A stretch of 64,000 nucleotides of DNA from Aquincola tertiaricarbonis (GTDB lineage: Bacteria; Pseudomonadota; Gammaproteobacteria; Burkholderiales; Burkholderiaceae_C), in assembly GCF_023573145.1 (NCBI RefSeq), contig NZ_CP097635.1, positions 2,728,001 to 2,792,000 of the forward strand. Direction: 5' to 3'. Each line of letters opens with the position of its first letter. The stretch's first letter is position 1. The position numbers and the translations under genes were made by a program. Shown here in pieces: positions 53,089 through 60,510 of this stretch. The notes beneath the pieces are model-generated. The model did not search any database. It was not told the origin of the DNA and worked only from the letters and a program-made list of their open reading frames with translations.

Positions 53089-54483
53089 ATGACCAAACCC
53101 ACCGCGCACTGGCGCAAGCGCCTGGCCAGCCAGGACCGGCCCGCCTACCTGGCGATTGCCGACCTGATCGCCGAGGACCTGCGCGATGGCCGGCTGGCCG
53201 CGCGCGACCGGCTGCCCACGCTGCGCGAGTTGGCCGACGAGCTGCAGCTGAACTACACCACCGTGGCCCGCGCCTATGCCGAGGCACGCAAGCGCGGGCT
53301 CATCGATTCACGCGCCGGCTTCGGCACCTATGTGCGCGGCAAGGCGCCGGCGCTGCCGCTGCGCGGCGGCAGCGGCGCCGAGATGACGATGAACCTGCCG
53401 CCCGAGCCGCACGACGAAGCGCTGCTGGCCCGCATGCACGACAGCGCCGCCGACCTGATGGCCCACAGCGACCTGCATGCGCTGCTGCGCTACCAGGACT
53501 TCGGCGGCACGGCCGAAGACCGCGAGGCCGGCGCCCGCTGGCTGCAGAGGCGGCTGCCGCAGGCCAGCGCCGACCGGCTGCTGGTGTGCCCGGGCATCCA
53601 CAGCGTGCTCACCGCGCTCATCTCGCAGCTGGCGCGCCCCGGTGAGCTGCTGTGCGTGGATGCGTTGGCCTACCCGGGGCTCAAGGCCATCGGCACCCAG
53701 CTGGGCGTGCAGCTGCATGCGCTGCCGCTGGACGACGACGGGCCGGATGTGGAGGCCTTCGAGCATGCCTGCCGCACGCTGTCGCCCAAGGCGGTGTACT
53801 GCAACCCCACGCTGCTCAACCCCACCACCGCCACCATGTCGCGCGCGCGGCGCGAGGCGCTGGCCGATGTGGCGCTGCGCTTTTCGGTGCCCATCATCGA
53901 GGACGATGCCTACGGCATGCTGCCCACCGAACGCCTGCCGCCGCCGCTGGCCGTGCTGGCGCCCGACCTCACCTATTACGTCACCGGCTTTTCCAAGTGC
54001 CTGGGCGCGGGCCTGCGCAGCGCCTATGTGCTGGCGCCGCATGCGCGGCTGGCGCAGCGGCTGGCCGGTGCGCTGCGCGCCACCACGGTGATGGCCTCGC
54101 CCTTGACCAATGCCCTGGTCACGCGATGGGTGAACGACGGCACCGCCGATGCGGTGCTGGAAGCCATCCGCACCGCCTGCCGCGAGCGGCATGCGCTGGC
54201 GCTGCAGCACCTGGGCCCCTGGGGCGTGGTGGCCCACCCCGAGTGCTTTCACCTGTGGCTGCCGCTGCAGGGCGCCTGGAGCGTGGTGGAGTGCGCTTCC
54301 TACCTGCGCACGCAGGGCGTGGCGGTGGTGGCCAGCGCGGCCTTCAGCACCGACGGCAACCCGCCCGATGCGGTGCGCATCTGCCTGGGCGGCCCGGCTT
54401 CGCTGGACGACTGCGACCGCGCGCTCAGGCTGGTGGCCGAGACGCTGGACCACCCGCTGCACCCGCATGCCACGGTGATGTGA
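53089..54483 (+). CDS. MocR-type GntR/aminotransferase-like transcriptional regulator
   Basis: A 464-residue protein with an N-terminal GntR winged helix (YLAIADLIAEDLRDGRLAARDRLPTLRELADELQLNYTTVARAYAEARKRGLIDSRAGFGTYV, about 20-85) and a fold-type I aminotransferase domain. PLP-binding lysine K303 lies in VTGFSKCLGAGLRSAYV, and NPTLLNPTTATMS and EDDAYGML supply other cofactor contacts. MocR proteins sense PLP-linked amino acids or related metabolites. It diverges from the Nit1C operon across a repeat-rich region and probably controls it and itself. Its 3' end overlaps the convergent hmuV by 59 bp. Confidence 0.92.
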   Translation: MTKPTAHWRKRLASQDRPAYLAIADLIAEDLRDGRLAARDRLPTLRELADELQLNYTTVARAYAEARKRGLIDSRAGFGTYVRGKAPALPLRGGSGAEMTMNLPPEPHDEALLARMHDSAADLMAHSDLHALLRYQDFGGTAEDREAGARWLQRRLPQASADRLLVCPGIHSVLTALISQLARPGELLCVDALAYPGLKAIGTQLGVQLHALPLDDDGPDVEAFEHACRTLSPKAVYCNPTLLNPTTATMSRARREALADVALRFSVPIIEDDAYGMLPTERLPPPLAVLAPDLTYYVTGFSKCLGAGLRSAYVLAPHARLAQRLAGALRATTVMASPLTNALVTRWVNDGTADAVLEAIRTACRERHALALQHLGPWGVVAHPECFHLWLPLQGAWSVVECASYLRTQGVAVVASAAFSTDGNPPDAVRICLGGPASLDDCDRALRLVAETLDHPLHPHATVM

Positions 54484-55318
54484 GCGGGCCGTCCGCCGGC
54501 GGCTGCCACAGGTATTGCGGCACGTCGTCGTCGGCCTGCATCACGCGGCCCTGCACCTGCCACACGTCCTGCACCAGCGCCGGCTGCAGCACCTGCCGCA
54601 CCGGGCCCAGCGCACGTGCACGGCCCTGCTGCAGCACCAGCGCATCGTCGGCATGGCGCAGCGCCAGGTTAAGGTCGTGCAGCACCACCACCACGCCGAT
54701 GCCACCGGCCAGCGCGCACTGCCGCACCAGCTGCAGCAGCGCATGCTGGTGCTGCAGGTCCAGCGCGGCGGTGGGCTCGTCCAGCAGCAGCCAGCGGGCC
54801 GGGGCGCCGGCCACGGGCGGCGACAGTGCCTCGATCTGCACCAGCGCCCGGGCCAGCTGCGCGCGGGCGCGTTCGCCGCCCGACAGCGTGGCCACGCTGC
54901 GATCGGCCAGGCCCGCTAGGCCGCAGGCGGCGATGGCCTGGCGCACGCAGGCTTCAGGGTCGGCCGGCCGTGCCGGCAGCAGGCCCAGCGCCACCAGCTC
55001 ATGCACGCGGAAGTCGGCGGCCACCTGGGTGTCCTGCGCCACCAGCGCACGCTGGCGGGCCAGCGCGGCGGGGCTGATCTGCGGCAGCGGCCGACCCTGC
55101 CAGTGCACGGTGCCGGCATCGGGCCGGCGCCAGCCGGTGAGCACCGACAGCAGCGTGGACTTGCCGGCGCCGTTGGGCCCCAGCACCGCGGTGACACGCC
55201 CGGGCTGGAACTGCGCGTCCAGCGGCCCCAGCAGGCGCCGGCCGCGCCGCCGCACCTGCCCATGCACCTGCACCGCCTGCAAGGCGATGGCCCCGGCGGG
55301 CCTGATGTCGTCACGCAT
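54425..55318 (-). CDS. hmuV: haem ABC transporter ATP-binding protein
   Basis: A 297-residue ABC ATPase: Walker A GPNGAGKSTLLSVLTGW, Q-loop VAQDTQ, signature LSGGERARAQLARALVQIE, Walker B WLLLDEPTAALD and switch His in VVLHDLNLALRHAD. Together with the permease and binding protein upstream it forms a haem importer. The ATG at 55318 (or a GTG at 55324) overlaps the hmuU stop. It ends on the opposite strand inside the mocR gene, 59 bp before that gene's stop. Confidence 0.93.
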   Translation of the reverse strand: MRDDIRPAGAIALQAVQVHGQVRRRGRRLLGPLDAQFQPGRVTAVLGPNGAGKSTLLSVLTGWRRPDAGTVHWQGRPLPQISPAALARQRALVAQDTQVAADFRVHELVALGLLPARPADPEACVRQAIAACGLAGLADRSVATLSGGERARAQLARALVQIEALSPPVAGAPARWLLLDEPTAALDLQHQHALLQLVRQCALAGGIGVVVVLHDLNLALRHADDALVLQQGRARALGPVRQVLQPALVQDVWQVQGRVMQADDDVPQYLWQPPADGPLTSPWHAGAAGGPASRPPA

Positions 55319-56369
55319 GCTCACGCCCCCGCATCAACAGCAGCAGGAAAAAGGGCGCGCCGATGGCAGCGGTGAGCACGCCCAGCGGCAGCTCGGCCGG
55401 GGCGGCGGCGGTGCGGGCAAAGGCATCGGCCACCAGCACCAGCGCCGCGCCCAGCAGGGCCGAGCCGGGCAGCAGCCCGCGGTGGCCGGGGCCGGCCAGC
55501 AGGCGCACGCCATGCGGCGCCACCAGGCCGACGAAGCCGACGATGCCCGTCAGCGCGGTGACGGCACCCACCGCCAGCGCCACGCACAGCACGGCCTGGC
55601 GCTTGACCCGTTCCACCGCCACGCCCATGGCATGGGCCTGGGCTTCACCCAGCGCCAGCGCATCCAGCGGGCGGGCCAGCCGCAGCGCGGCCAGCAGCGC
55701 CAGCAGCACCAGCGCGCCCACGCCGGCCACCGCCGACCAGCGGGCGCCGCCCAGGCTGCCCAGCAGCCAGAACTGCAGCGCGCGCAGCTGGGCGTCGGTG
55801 GCCACCTGGCTGATCCAGCCCAGCAGCGCACCGGCCAGTGCGTTGATGGCCACGCCGGCCAGCAGCATCACCGTGAGCCGCGTGGCGCCGCGCACCTGGG
55901 CCACGGCGTAAACCAGCGCGGTGGCCAGCAAGGCACCTCCGAAGGCGCACACCACCAGGGTCCAGCTGCCCAGCAGCCGCGGCAGGGCGGGCCACCAGGC
56001 TTCGCCGGCCACGATGGCCAGCGCCGCCGCCAGGGCCGCGCCGCTGGACACGCCCACCAGGCCCGGGTCGGCCAGCGGATTGCGGAACACGCCCTGCAGC
56101 AGCGCGCCGGCCAGGCCCAGCGCGGCCCCGGTGCACACGGCCAGCAGCAGGCGGGGGGCGCGCAGGGTCCAGAACACCAGCTGGTCGGCCTCTGGCGTGG
56201 TCGCCGATGGCACCGGCGGCTGCACCAGCAGCTGCCACAGCCGGCCGGGTGCGATGGCATAGGCCCCGCTGCCGGCCGCGGCCACCAGGGCCAGCAGCGT
56301 GAGCAGGGCCAGGCCGGCCAGCAGCAGCGGGCGCGGCAGGCGCCGCGCCGGGTGGGTCCAGTCGGTCAT
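55311..56369 (-). CDS. hmuU: FecCD-family haem permease
   Basis: A 352-residue permease of the BtuC/FecCD family with about ten membrane helices. Characteristic segments are LRAPRLLLAVCTGAALGLAGALLQGVFRNPLADPGLVGVSSGAALAAALAIV, FWLLGSLGGARWS and VGFVGLVAPHGVRLLAGPGHRGLLPGSALLGAALVLVADAFAR. The last includes the GLVAPH cytoplasmic helix that contacts the ATPase. The start lies 10 bp after the hmuT stop; the stop overlaps hmuV. Confidence 0.95.
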   Translation of the reverse strand: MTDWTHPARRLPRPLLLAGLALLTLLALVAAAGSGAYAIAPGRLWQLLVQPPVPSATTPEADQLVFWTLRAPRLLLAVCTGAALGLAGALLQGVFRNPLADPGLVGVSSGAALAAALAIVAGEAWWPALPRLLGSWTLVVCAFGGALLATALVYAVAQVRGATRLTVMLLAGVAINALAGALLGWISQVATDAQLRALQFWLLGSLGGARWSAVAGVGALVLLALLAALRLARPLDALALGEAQAHAMGVAVERVKRQAVLCVALAVGAVTALTGIVGFVGLVAPHGVRLLAGPGHRGLLPGSALLGAALVLVADAFARTAAAPAELPLGVLTAAIGAPFFLLLLMRGREHA

Positions 56370-56379
56370 GCTGCGGCGC

Positions 56380-57294
56380 TCAGGCGCGTGCGGCGGGCGT
56401 GCCGGCGATCCACTGCGCCAACTCGGTCACGGCCTGCGGCAGCCGCGGGCCGAAGCCCAGCAGCCACAAGGCATCGGGCGCCTGCAGCCGGCGTGCAGCA
56501 AAGGCCGGTGTCAGCGACAGGCCGGGCAGCTGCCAGAAGGCGGCTTCGCCGCCCGCCGCCTGCACCGCCTGCCGGGTGCTCAGCACCAGGTCGGGCGCGG
56601 CGGCCACCACGGCTTCGGCCGTCATCGCGCGGTAGCCGTTGAAGCCCTGCAGCGCATTGCGGCCACCGGCCAGGCGCAGCATCGCTTCTGCCCCGGTGCC
56701 GGCGCCGGCCACCTGCGGCGCATTGCCATGGGCCAGCACGAACAGCAACCGCGGCGCCGGCCCGGCCAGGCGTGGCAGGGCCTGGCGGCTGCGCTGCCAG
56801 TCGGCCAGCAGCTGCTGCTGCAAGGCGGCGGCTTCGGCCTCGCGCCGGGTGGCCTGGCCGGCGGCGTCGATCTTGCGCTGCACCTCGGCCAGGTCGTGGC
56901 TGGTGGTGGTGCTGATCACCCGCACGCCGGCAGCGCGCAACTGCTCGATGACCGTGGGCGGGCCGGCTTCGTCGGTGGTCAGCAGCACATCGGGCCGCAA
57001 CGACAGCAGGCCTTCGGCCGACAGCTGCCGCTGGTAGCCCACCTTGGGCGTGCGTTGGGCCGCCTCGGGGTAGAGGCTGGTGGTGTCGGTGCCCACCAGC
57101 TGGGCGGCGGCGCCCAGGCGGTAGACGATCTCGGTCAGCGCGCCGCCCACGCACACCAGCCGCGGTGCGGTGGCGGTGGGCGCCGCGGCGGTCTGCGCGC
57201 GTGCGGGCAAGGCCAGGCCGGCACCGGCCCATGCACCGCCGGCCCATGCACCGCCGGCCCATGCACCGCCGGCCAACAGGGCGCGGCGCCTCAT
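56380..57294 (-). CDS. hmuT: periplasmic haem-binding protein with expanded signal peptide
   Basis: A 304-residue haem receptor. The signal peptide contains three exact GGAWA repeats (residues 9-23), encoded by three perfect 15-bp repeats, then LALPARAQ. The mature part has VCVGGALTEIVYRLGAAAQLVGTDTTSLYPEAAQRTPKVGYQRQLSAEGLLSLRPDVLL, with the TSLYP element typical of HmuT-like haem sites (Tyr ligand), and NALQGFNGYRAMTAEAVVAAAPDLVL. It overlaps hmuS by 4 bp and hands haem to HmuUV. Confidence 0.92.
   Translation of the reverse strand: MRRRALLAGGAWAGGAWAGGAWAGAGLALPARAQTAAAPTATAPRLVCVGGALTEIVYRLGAAAQLVGTDTTSLYPEAAQRTPKVGYQRQLSAEGLLSLRPDVLLTTDEAGPPTVIEQLRAAGVRVISTTTSHDLAEVQRKIDAAGQATRREAEAAALQQQLLADWQRSRQALPRLAGPAPRLLFVLAHGNAPQVAGAGTGAEAMLRLAGGRNALQGFNGYRAMTAEAVVAAAPDLVLSTRQAVQAAGGEAAFWQLPGLSLTPAFAARRLQAPDALWLLGFGPRLPQAVTELAQWIAGTPAARA
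57226..57270. repeat. three 15-bp tandem repeats in the hmuT signal peptide
   Basis: GGCCCATGCACCGCC occurs three times without a mismatch (57226-57240, 57241-57255, 57256-57270), each unit encoding Gly-Gly-Ala-Trp-Ala. Unit gain or loss would keep the frame and only lengthen or shorten the hydrophobic core. Confidence 0.9.
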
Positions 57295-58424
57295 CGGCCG
57301 GCCCTCACGGCCTGCAGCAGCGTGCGCCAGCCGGGGGCTTCAGGCTGGCCGGGCTTGCGGGCGCCAAAGCACTGCAGCACCAGCCGGCGCTGCGCATCGA
57401 ACACTTCCAGCGAGCTGACGGTGCCGTCGCTGGTGGGCTTGTCCACCGCCCAGGCGGCGGCCAGCTGGTCTTGCCGCACATGCAGGTTGAAGCCCGGGTC
57501 CAGCACGTTCAGCCACGGCCCCAGCACTTCCACGCGCTGCACCGGGCCGGTGTGGATCTGGATGCAGCCGGGGTTGCCGACGAACACCATGATGGGCTGG
57601 GCCGAAGCCGATGCGCCCTGCAGCAGCTGGCGCAACGCATCGGTGGGCAGCCGCTGGGTGAAGCGGCCTTCCATCAGCCGCAGCGCCTGCTGCCGTTCCA
57701 CGCCGTGTTGCTTCAGCAGGCCGTGGAATTCATGCGTGTCGCGCAGCGCCGCCCAGGCCTGGCCGAAGGCGGCCACGTCGATGCCGGCGTCCGAAGGTGC
57801 CGGGTCGTCCGCCGGCAGCGGCGTGAACACCGGCAGCGCGCCCACCGCATCGGCATAGTCGTCGGCCACCGTGTGCCAGCGGGGCAGGTCGGTGCCGGCG
57901 CGCGGGTAGATCTTGTGCACCGCCGTGCCGTGCGCGTCGAAGAACTGCAGGCTCAAGGTGGGCGTGCCGCCCGCCTGGCGTGCAGGCTCATGCAGCGCAT
58001 AGCCCGCCTTCCAGTGGTTGAAGAAGAGGCGCAGGTCGATGTCGTCGCCCAGCGCCAGCGCCACCGGGCCCTGGGCGGCCAGGCCGGTGTACGGACCCGT
58101 CTTCTCGTGCACGGCTGCATCGTTGCGGGTCAACGCCATCAAGGGACCGCAGGGCTCCAGCGCGCGCAGCAGGTCCAGCCAGGGGCCGCGCAGGCGCACG
58201 CTGCGCAGGCCGGGGGCATCGGCGCCGACGCCGGCCGCGGCGCTGTGCAGGGCAGCGGCTTCGCCTTCGCTCAAGCCCAGGCTGGCGGCGGCTTCGCGGT
58301 GGCGCAGGCCGCCCTGGCGGGCGGCCTCGAAGCGTTGCCGCAGCTCAGCGGCGATGTCGTGCAGACTGGCCGCGCCATGGGCGGCAGCGGCGGACAAGGA
58401 GGAAGCGGACAGAGCAGGGCGCAT
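57291..58424 (-). CDS. hmuS: haemin-degrading / haem-handling factor
   Basis: A 377-residue protein of the HemS/HmuS/ChuS family built from two similar halves. Blocks include REAAASLGLSEGEAAALHSA, GPLMALTRNDAAVHEKTGPYTG, DIDLRLFFNHWKAGYAL, SLQFFDAHGTAVHKIYPRAGTD and, in the second half, VFVGNPGCIQIHTGPVQRVEVLGPWLNVLDPGFNLHVRQDQLAAAWAVDKPTSDGTVSSLEVFD. It binds cytosolic haem and in some relatives degrades it. It is the first gene of hmuSTUV, with a Fur box over its promoter. Confidence 0.94.
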   Translation of the reverse strand: MRPALSASSLSAAAAHGAASLHDIAAELRQRFEAARQGGLRHREAAASLGLSEGEAAALHSAAAGVGADAPGLRSVRLRGPWLDLLRALEPCGPLMALTRNDAAVHEKTGPYTGLAAQGPVALALGDDIDLRLFFNHWKAGYALHEPARQAGGTPTLSLQFFDAHGTAVHKIYPRAGTDLPRWHTVADDYADAVGALPVFTPLPADDPAPSDAGIDVAAFGQAWAALRDTHEFHGLLKQHGVERQQALRLMEGRFTQRLPTDALRQLLQGASASAQPIMVFVGNPGCIQIHTGPVQRVEVLGPWLNVLDPGFNLHVRQDQLAAAWAVDKPTSDGTVSSLEVFDAQRRLVLQCFGARKPGQPEAPGWRTLLQAVRAGR

Positions 58425-58495
58425 GAAGGGCGTTCGAGGTTCGGGCGCGCGGCGGCCAGCCCTTGCAATGGGAGGTGATGGAGGGGATGCTGAAC

Positions 58496-58524
58496 ACTAT
58501 AAACAAGAATGGTTCTTATTTAAA
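58496..58524 (-). promoter_or_regulatory. hmuSTUV promoter with overlapping Fur box
   Basis: On the minus strand TTTAAA (58524-58519) and TATAGT (58501-58496), 17 bp apart, make a fair sigma-70 promoter. The spacer is filled by AAATAAGAACCATTCTTGT (58521-58503), a Fur-type box with AAGAA/TTCTT symmetry. Fur with iron would block polymerase. Confidence 0.7.
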
Positions 58525-58566
58525 ACAGGCTCATGAACCCCTGTCTGCGTCACGGCTTGTTGCTTT

Positions 58567-58585
58567 TCAAATAAGAATCATTATC
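58567..58585 (+). promoter_or_regulatory. Fur box upstream of the PEP-CTERM/TonB-receptor operon
   Basis: TCAAATAAGAATCATTATC agrees with the Fur consensus GATAATGATAATCATTATC at 14 of 19 positions, including the whole right half. It lies about 90 bp upstream of the start at 58672 and faces the plus-strand genes. Confidence 0.75.
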
Positions 58586-58671
58586 ATCTGTGCCGACGGT
58601 TCGCCTCCGTGGGGGAGGGCGCCGCTGATCGAGCGACACCCATCCACATCCAACACCAGGAGGACCTTTTC

Positions 58672-59529
58672 ATGCCATCCCTCGACTTCCGCACCCCGCT
58701 GCGCGCCACCTTGTTCACGCTGGGCCTGGTGGCCGCGGCCCAGGCCGGCGCCCAGACCTACGGCAGCTACGCCGACCATCAGGTGGACCTGGCCAGCGCG
58801 TTGGACGCCGCGGGCAACGTCAGCAACAACGCCTGGGTCAACCTCACCACCTTCGCGCAGAACGGCGTGCCGGGCATCACCGGCTACCCCGGCTTTCCGG
58901 GCACGGGTGCCTGGCCGGCGCCCATCACCTCGCAAGTCAACAGCACGGGCAGCGATGCCGCCGCGCTGAGCAAGGTGGCCAACGGCAACGGCGGCGCGCC
59001 CTATGTGGCCAGCGGCTCGATGTACTTCGGCGGCTTCAGCGGTGCCTACAACAACAACGGCGGCACGCTGCGCGTGACCGACAGCACCCCGCTGGCCAAC
59101 CTGCAGACGGTGGTGTTTCAGGTGGGCATCGGCGAAGCCTGGACCTACGACTTCTACAACGGCGTGCTGCCGACGCTGAGCTACACCACCGCCGCGGGCA
59201 CCACCACCGGCGTGGCCGCCACCTTCTCCAGCACGCTGGAAGCCTTCTTCAACGGCACGGTGAGCATGCCGACCGGTGAAGAGTCGCTGTACATCAACCA
59301 GTACGGCCTGCAGTGGGACCTGAGCAGCGTCAGCCAGCCCATCACCTCGTTCAGCATCGACTTCACCGGCGTGCAGCATGCGCAGCTCTACGGCATGACG
59401 CTGACGCAAAGCGACGTGTTCACCCAGGTGGTGGCCGTGCCGGTGCCCGAGCCCGAGACCTATGCGCTGATGCTGGGTGGCCTGGGCGTGGTGCTGATGC
59501 TGGCGCGCCGTCGCCGCCAGGCCGCCTGA
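58672..59529 (+). CDS. PEP-CTERM sorting domain protein in a Fur-controlled haem locus
   Basis: A 285-residue exported protein. The start follows AGGAGG. Signal peptide: ATLFTLGLVAAAQAGAQ. The mature part is rich in Gly, Ala, Asn, Ser and Thr with few charged residues (VASGSMYFGGFSGAYNNNGGTLRV). The C-terminus is a textbook PEP-CTERM signal: VPVPEPETYALMLGGLGVVLMLARRRRQAA (P-E-P, membrane helix, Arg cluster), for processing by exosortase EpsH/XrtA. No exosortase is in the window. Its place directly behind a Fur box and before a haem-type receptor suggests a surface role in iron or haem capture, but no known haem-binding motif is recognised. Confidence 0.88.
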   Translation: MPSLDFRTPLRATLFTLGLVAAAQAGAQTYGSYADHQVDLASALDAAGNVSNNAWVNLTTFAQNGVPGITGYPGFPGTGAWPAPITSQVNSTGSDAAALSKVANGNGGAPYVASGSMYFGGFSGAYNNNGGTLRVTDSTPLANLQTVVFQVGIGEAWTYDFYNGVLPTLSYTTAAGTTTGVAATFSSTLEAFFNGTVSMPTGEESLYINQYGLQWDLSSVSQPITSFSIDFTGVQHAQLYGMTLTQSDVFTQVVAVPVPEPETYALMLGGLGVVLMLARRRRQAA

Positions 59530-59640
59530 CGCGACTTCCCTCGGCCCTCGGGGCCGATCTCCTGGCCGGCCCTTGAGGCCGATCTCTTGGCCGGCCCTAG
59601 GGCCCATCCCCGGGGCCGGGCCCCGCCGCTGCTGCTTTCC
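59530..59640 (+). repeat. GC-rich intergenic repeats and hairpins
   Basis: A 22-bp unit (GGCCGATCTCCTGGCCGGCCCT) at 59552-59573 recurs at 59577-59598 with one mismatch. More GGCC/CCGG palindromes follow up to 59630. They can form hairpins between the PEP-CTERM gene and the next gene and may limit read-through or protect the first message. No T-run follows, so an intrinsic terminator is not clear. Confidence 0.5.
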
Positions 59641-60510
59641 ATGCCCTCCATCGACCCGCGGCGCGTCGTGCGCCTGTCCCTGGCCGCGGCCTGCCTGGCC
59701 TTGCCGGCCTGGGCGCCGGCCGTCACCTTGAGCGGTGATGCCACGCCGCACCAATGGCACTCGTTCAACCTGCCGGCCAATGCCTTCCTGGGCGCGGCCG
59801 GCTACACCGGCTCCGCGTGGCAGAACACCGATGCCGGCGCCTTGTATGCCGAGTGGGGCGGCTTCGTGCCCGATGCCGGCAGCCGCTGGACCTTCAGCCG
59901 GCCCACCGTCGGCCAGTCCACCGGCCTGCGCGCGGTGCTGCAGGAAACCAGCGGCACCGGGCTGCGCACCGGCATCAACAACATCTACGGCCTGGCCTTC
60001 TCGCAGGTGCCCGGGCCACCGCTGGTGTTCAGCCTGGTGCTCACCGATGCCGGTGCGGCCAGTGCCACCGCGGGCAGCACCCGCACGGTGGTGCTGCGCA
60101 GCGGCACGCTGGGCACGCTGCCGGACATGAACGTGCTGCTCAACGGCGTGGCGGCCACGGCCTCGGCCGCCACTTTCCAGCAGGCTTCCACGCTGGTGAT
60201 GCCCGATGCCAACGGCAACAGCGTGAGCACCGACTCGGTGAACGGCGAATGGCTGTGGCGCTGGGAGCAGGTGCCGGTGGCCACCACCTACCGCTTCGAC
60301 TTCCAGGCGCAGGTGGGCCACATGAGCCTGGACAACCTGGCCGTGTACGCCAGCCCGCCGGTGGCCCCGGCACCGGCCGCCCCGGTGCCCACGCTGCGCA
60401 CGCCGCGGGTGGCCTTGTTCGGCCTGGCCGGGCAGCTGGCGGCCCAGGCCGAGCTGCAGGTGCCGGCCGTCGCCGCATCGGCGCGCGCCAACCCGCGGGC
60501 TGCGCGTTGA
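59641..60510 (+). CDS. exported protein of unknown function
   Basis: A 289-residue protein with a signal peptide (VVRLSLAAACLALPAWAPAVTLSG). The mature part is polar and beta-rich with aromatic patches (HQWHSFNLPANAFLGAAGYTGSAWQNTDAGALYAEWGGFVPDAGSRWTF; VNGEWLWRWEQVPVATTYRFDFQAQVGHMSLDNLAVYASPP). A Pro/Ala linker and an Ala-rich tail follow, without a full PEP-CTERM signal. The opening resembles beta-sandwich PEP-CTERM neighbours. The next gene starts inside its stop codon. No family is recognised; a role in ligand capture for the adjacent receptor is inferred only from context. Confidence 0.75.
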   Translation: MPSIDPRRVVRLSLAAACLALPAWAPAVTLSGDATPHQWHSFNLPANAFLGAAGYTGSAWQNTDAGALYAEWGGFVPDAGSRWTFSRPTVGQSTGLRAVLQETSGTGLRTGINNIYGLAFSQVPGPPLVFSLVLTDAGAASATAGSTRTVVLRSGTLGTLPDMNVLLNGVAATASAATFQQASTLVMPDANGNSVSTDSVNGEWLWRWEQVPVATTYRFDFQAQVGHMSLDNLAVYASPPVAPAPAAPVPTLRTPRVALFGLAGQLAAQAELQVPAVAASARANPRAAR

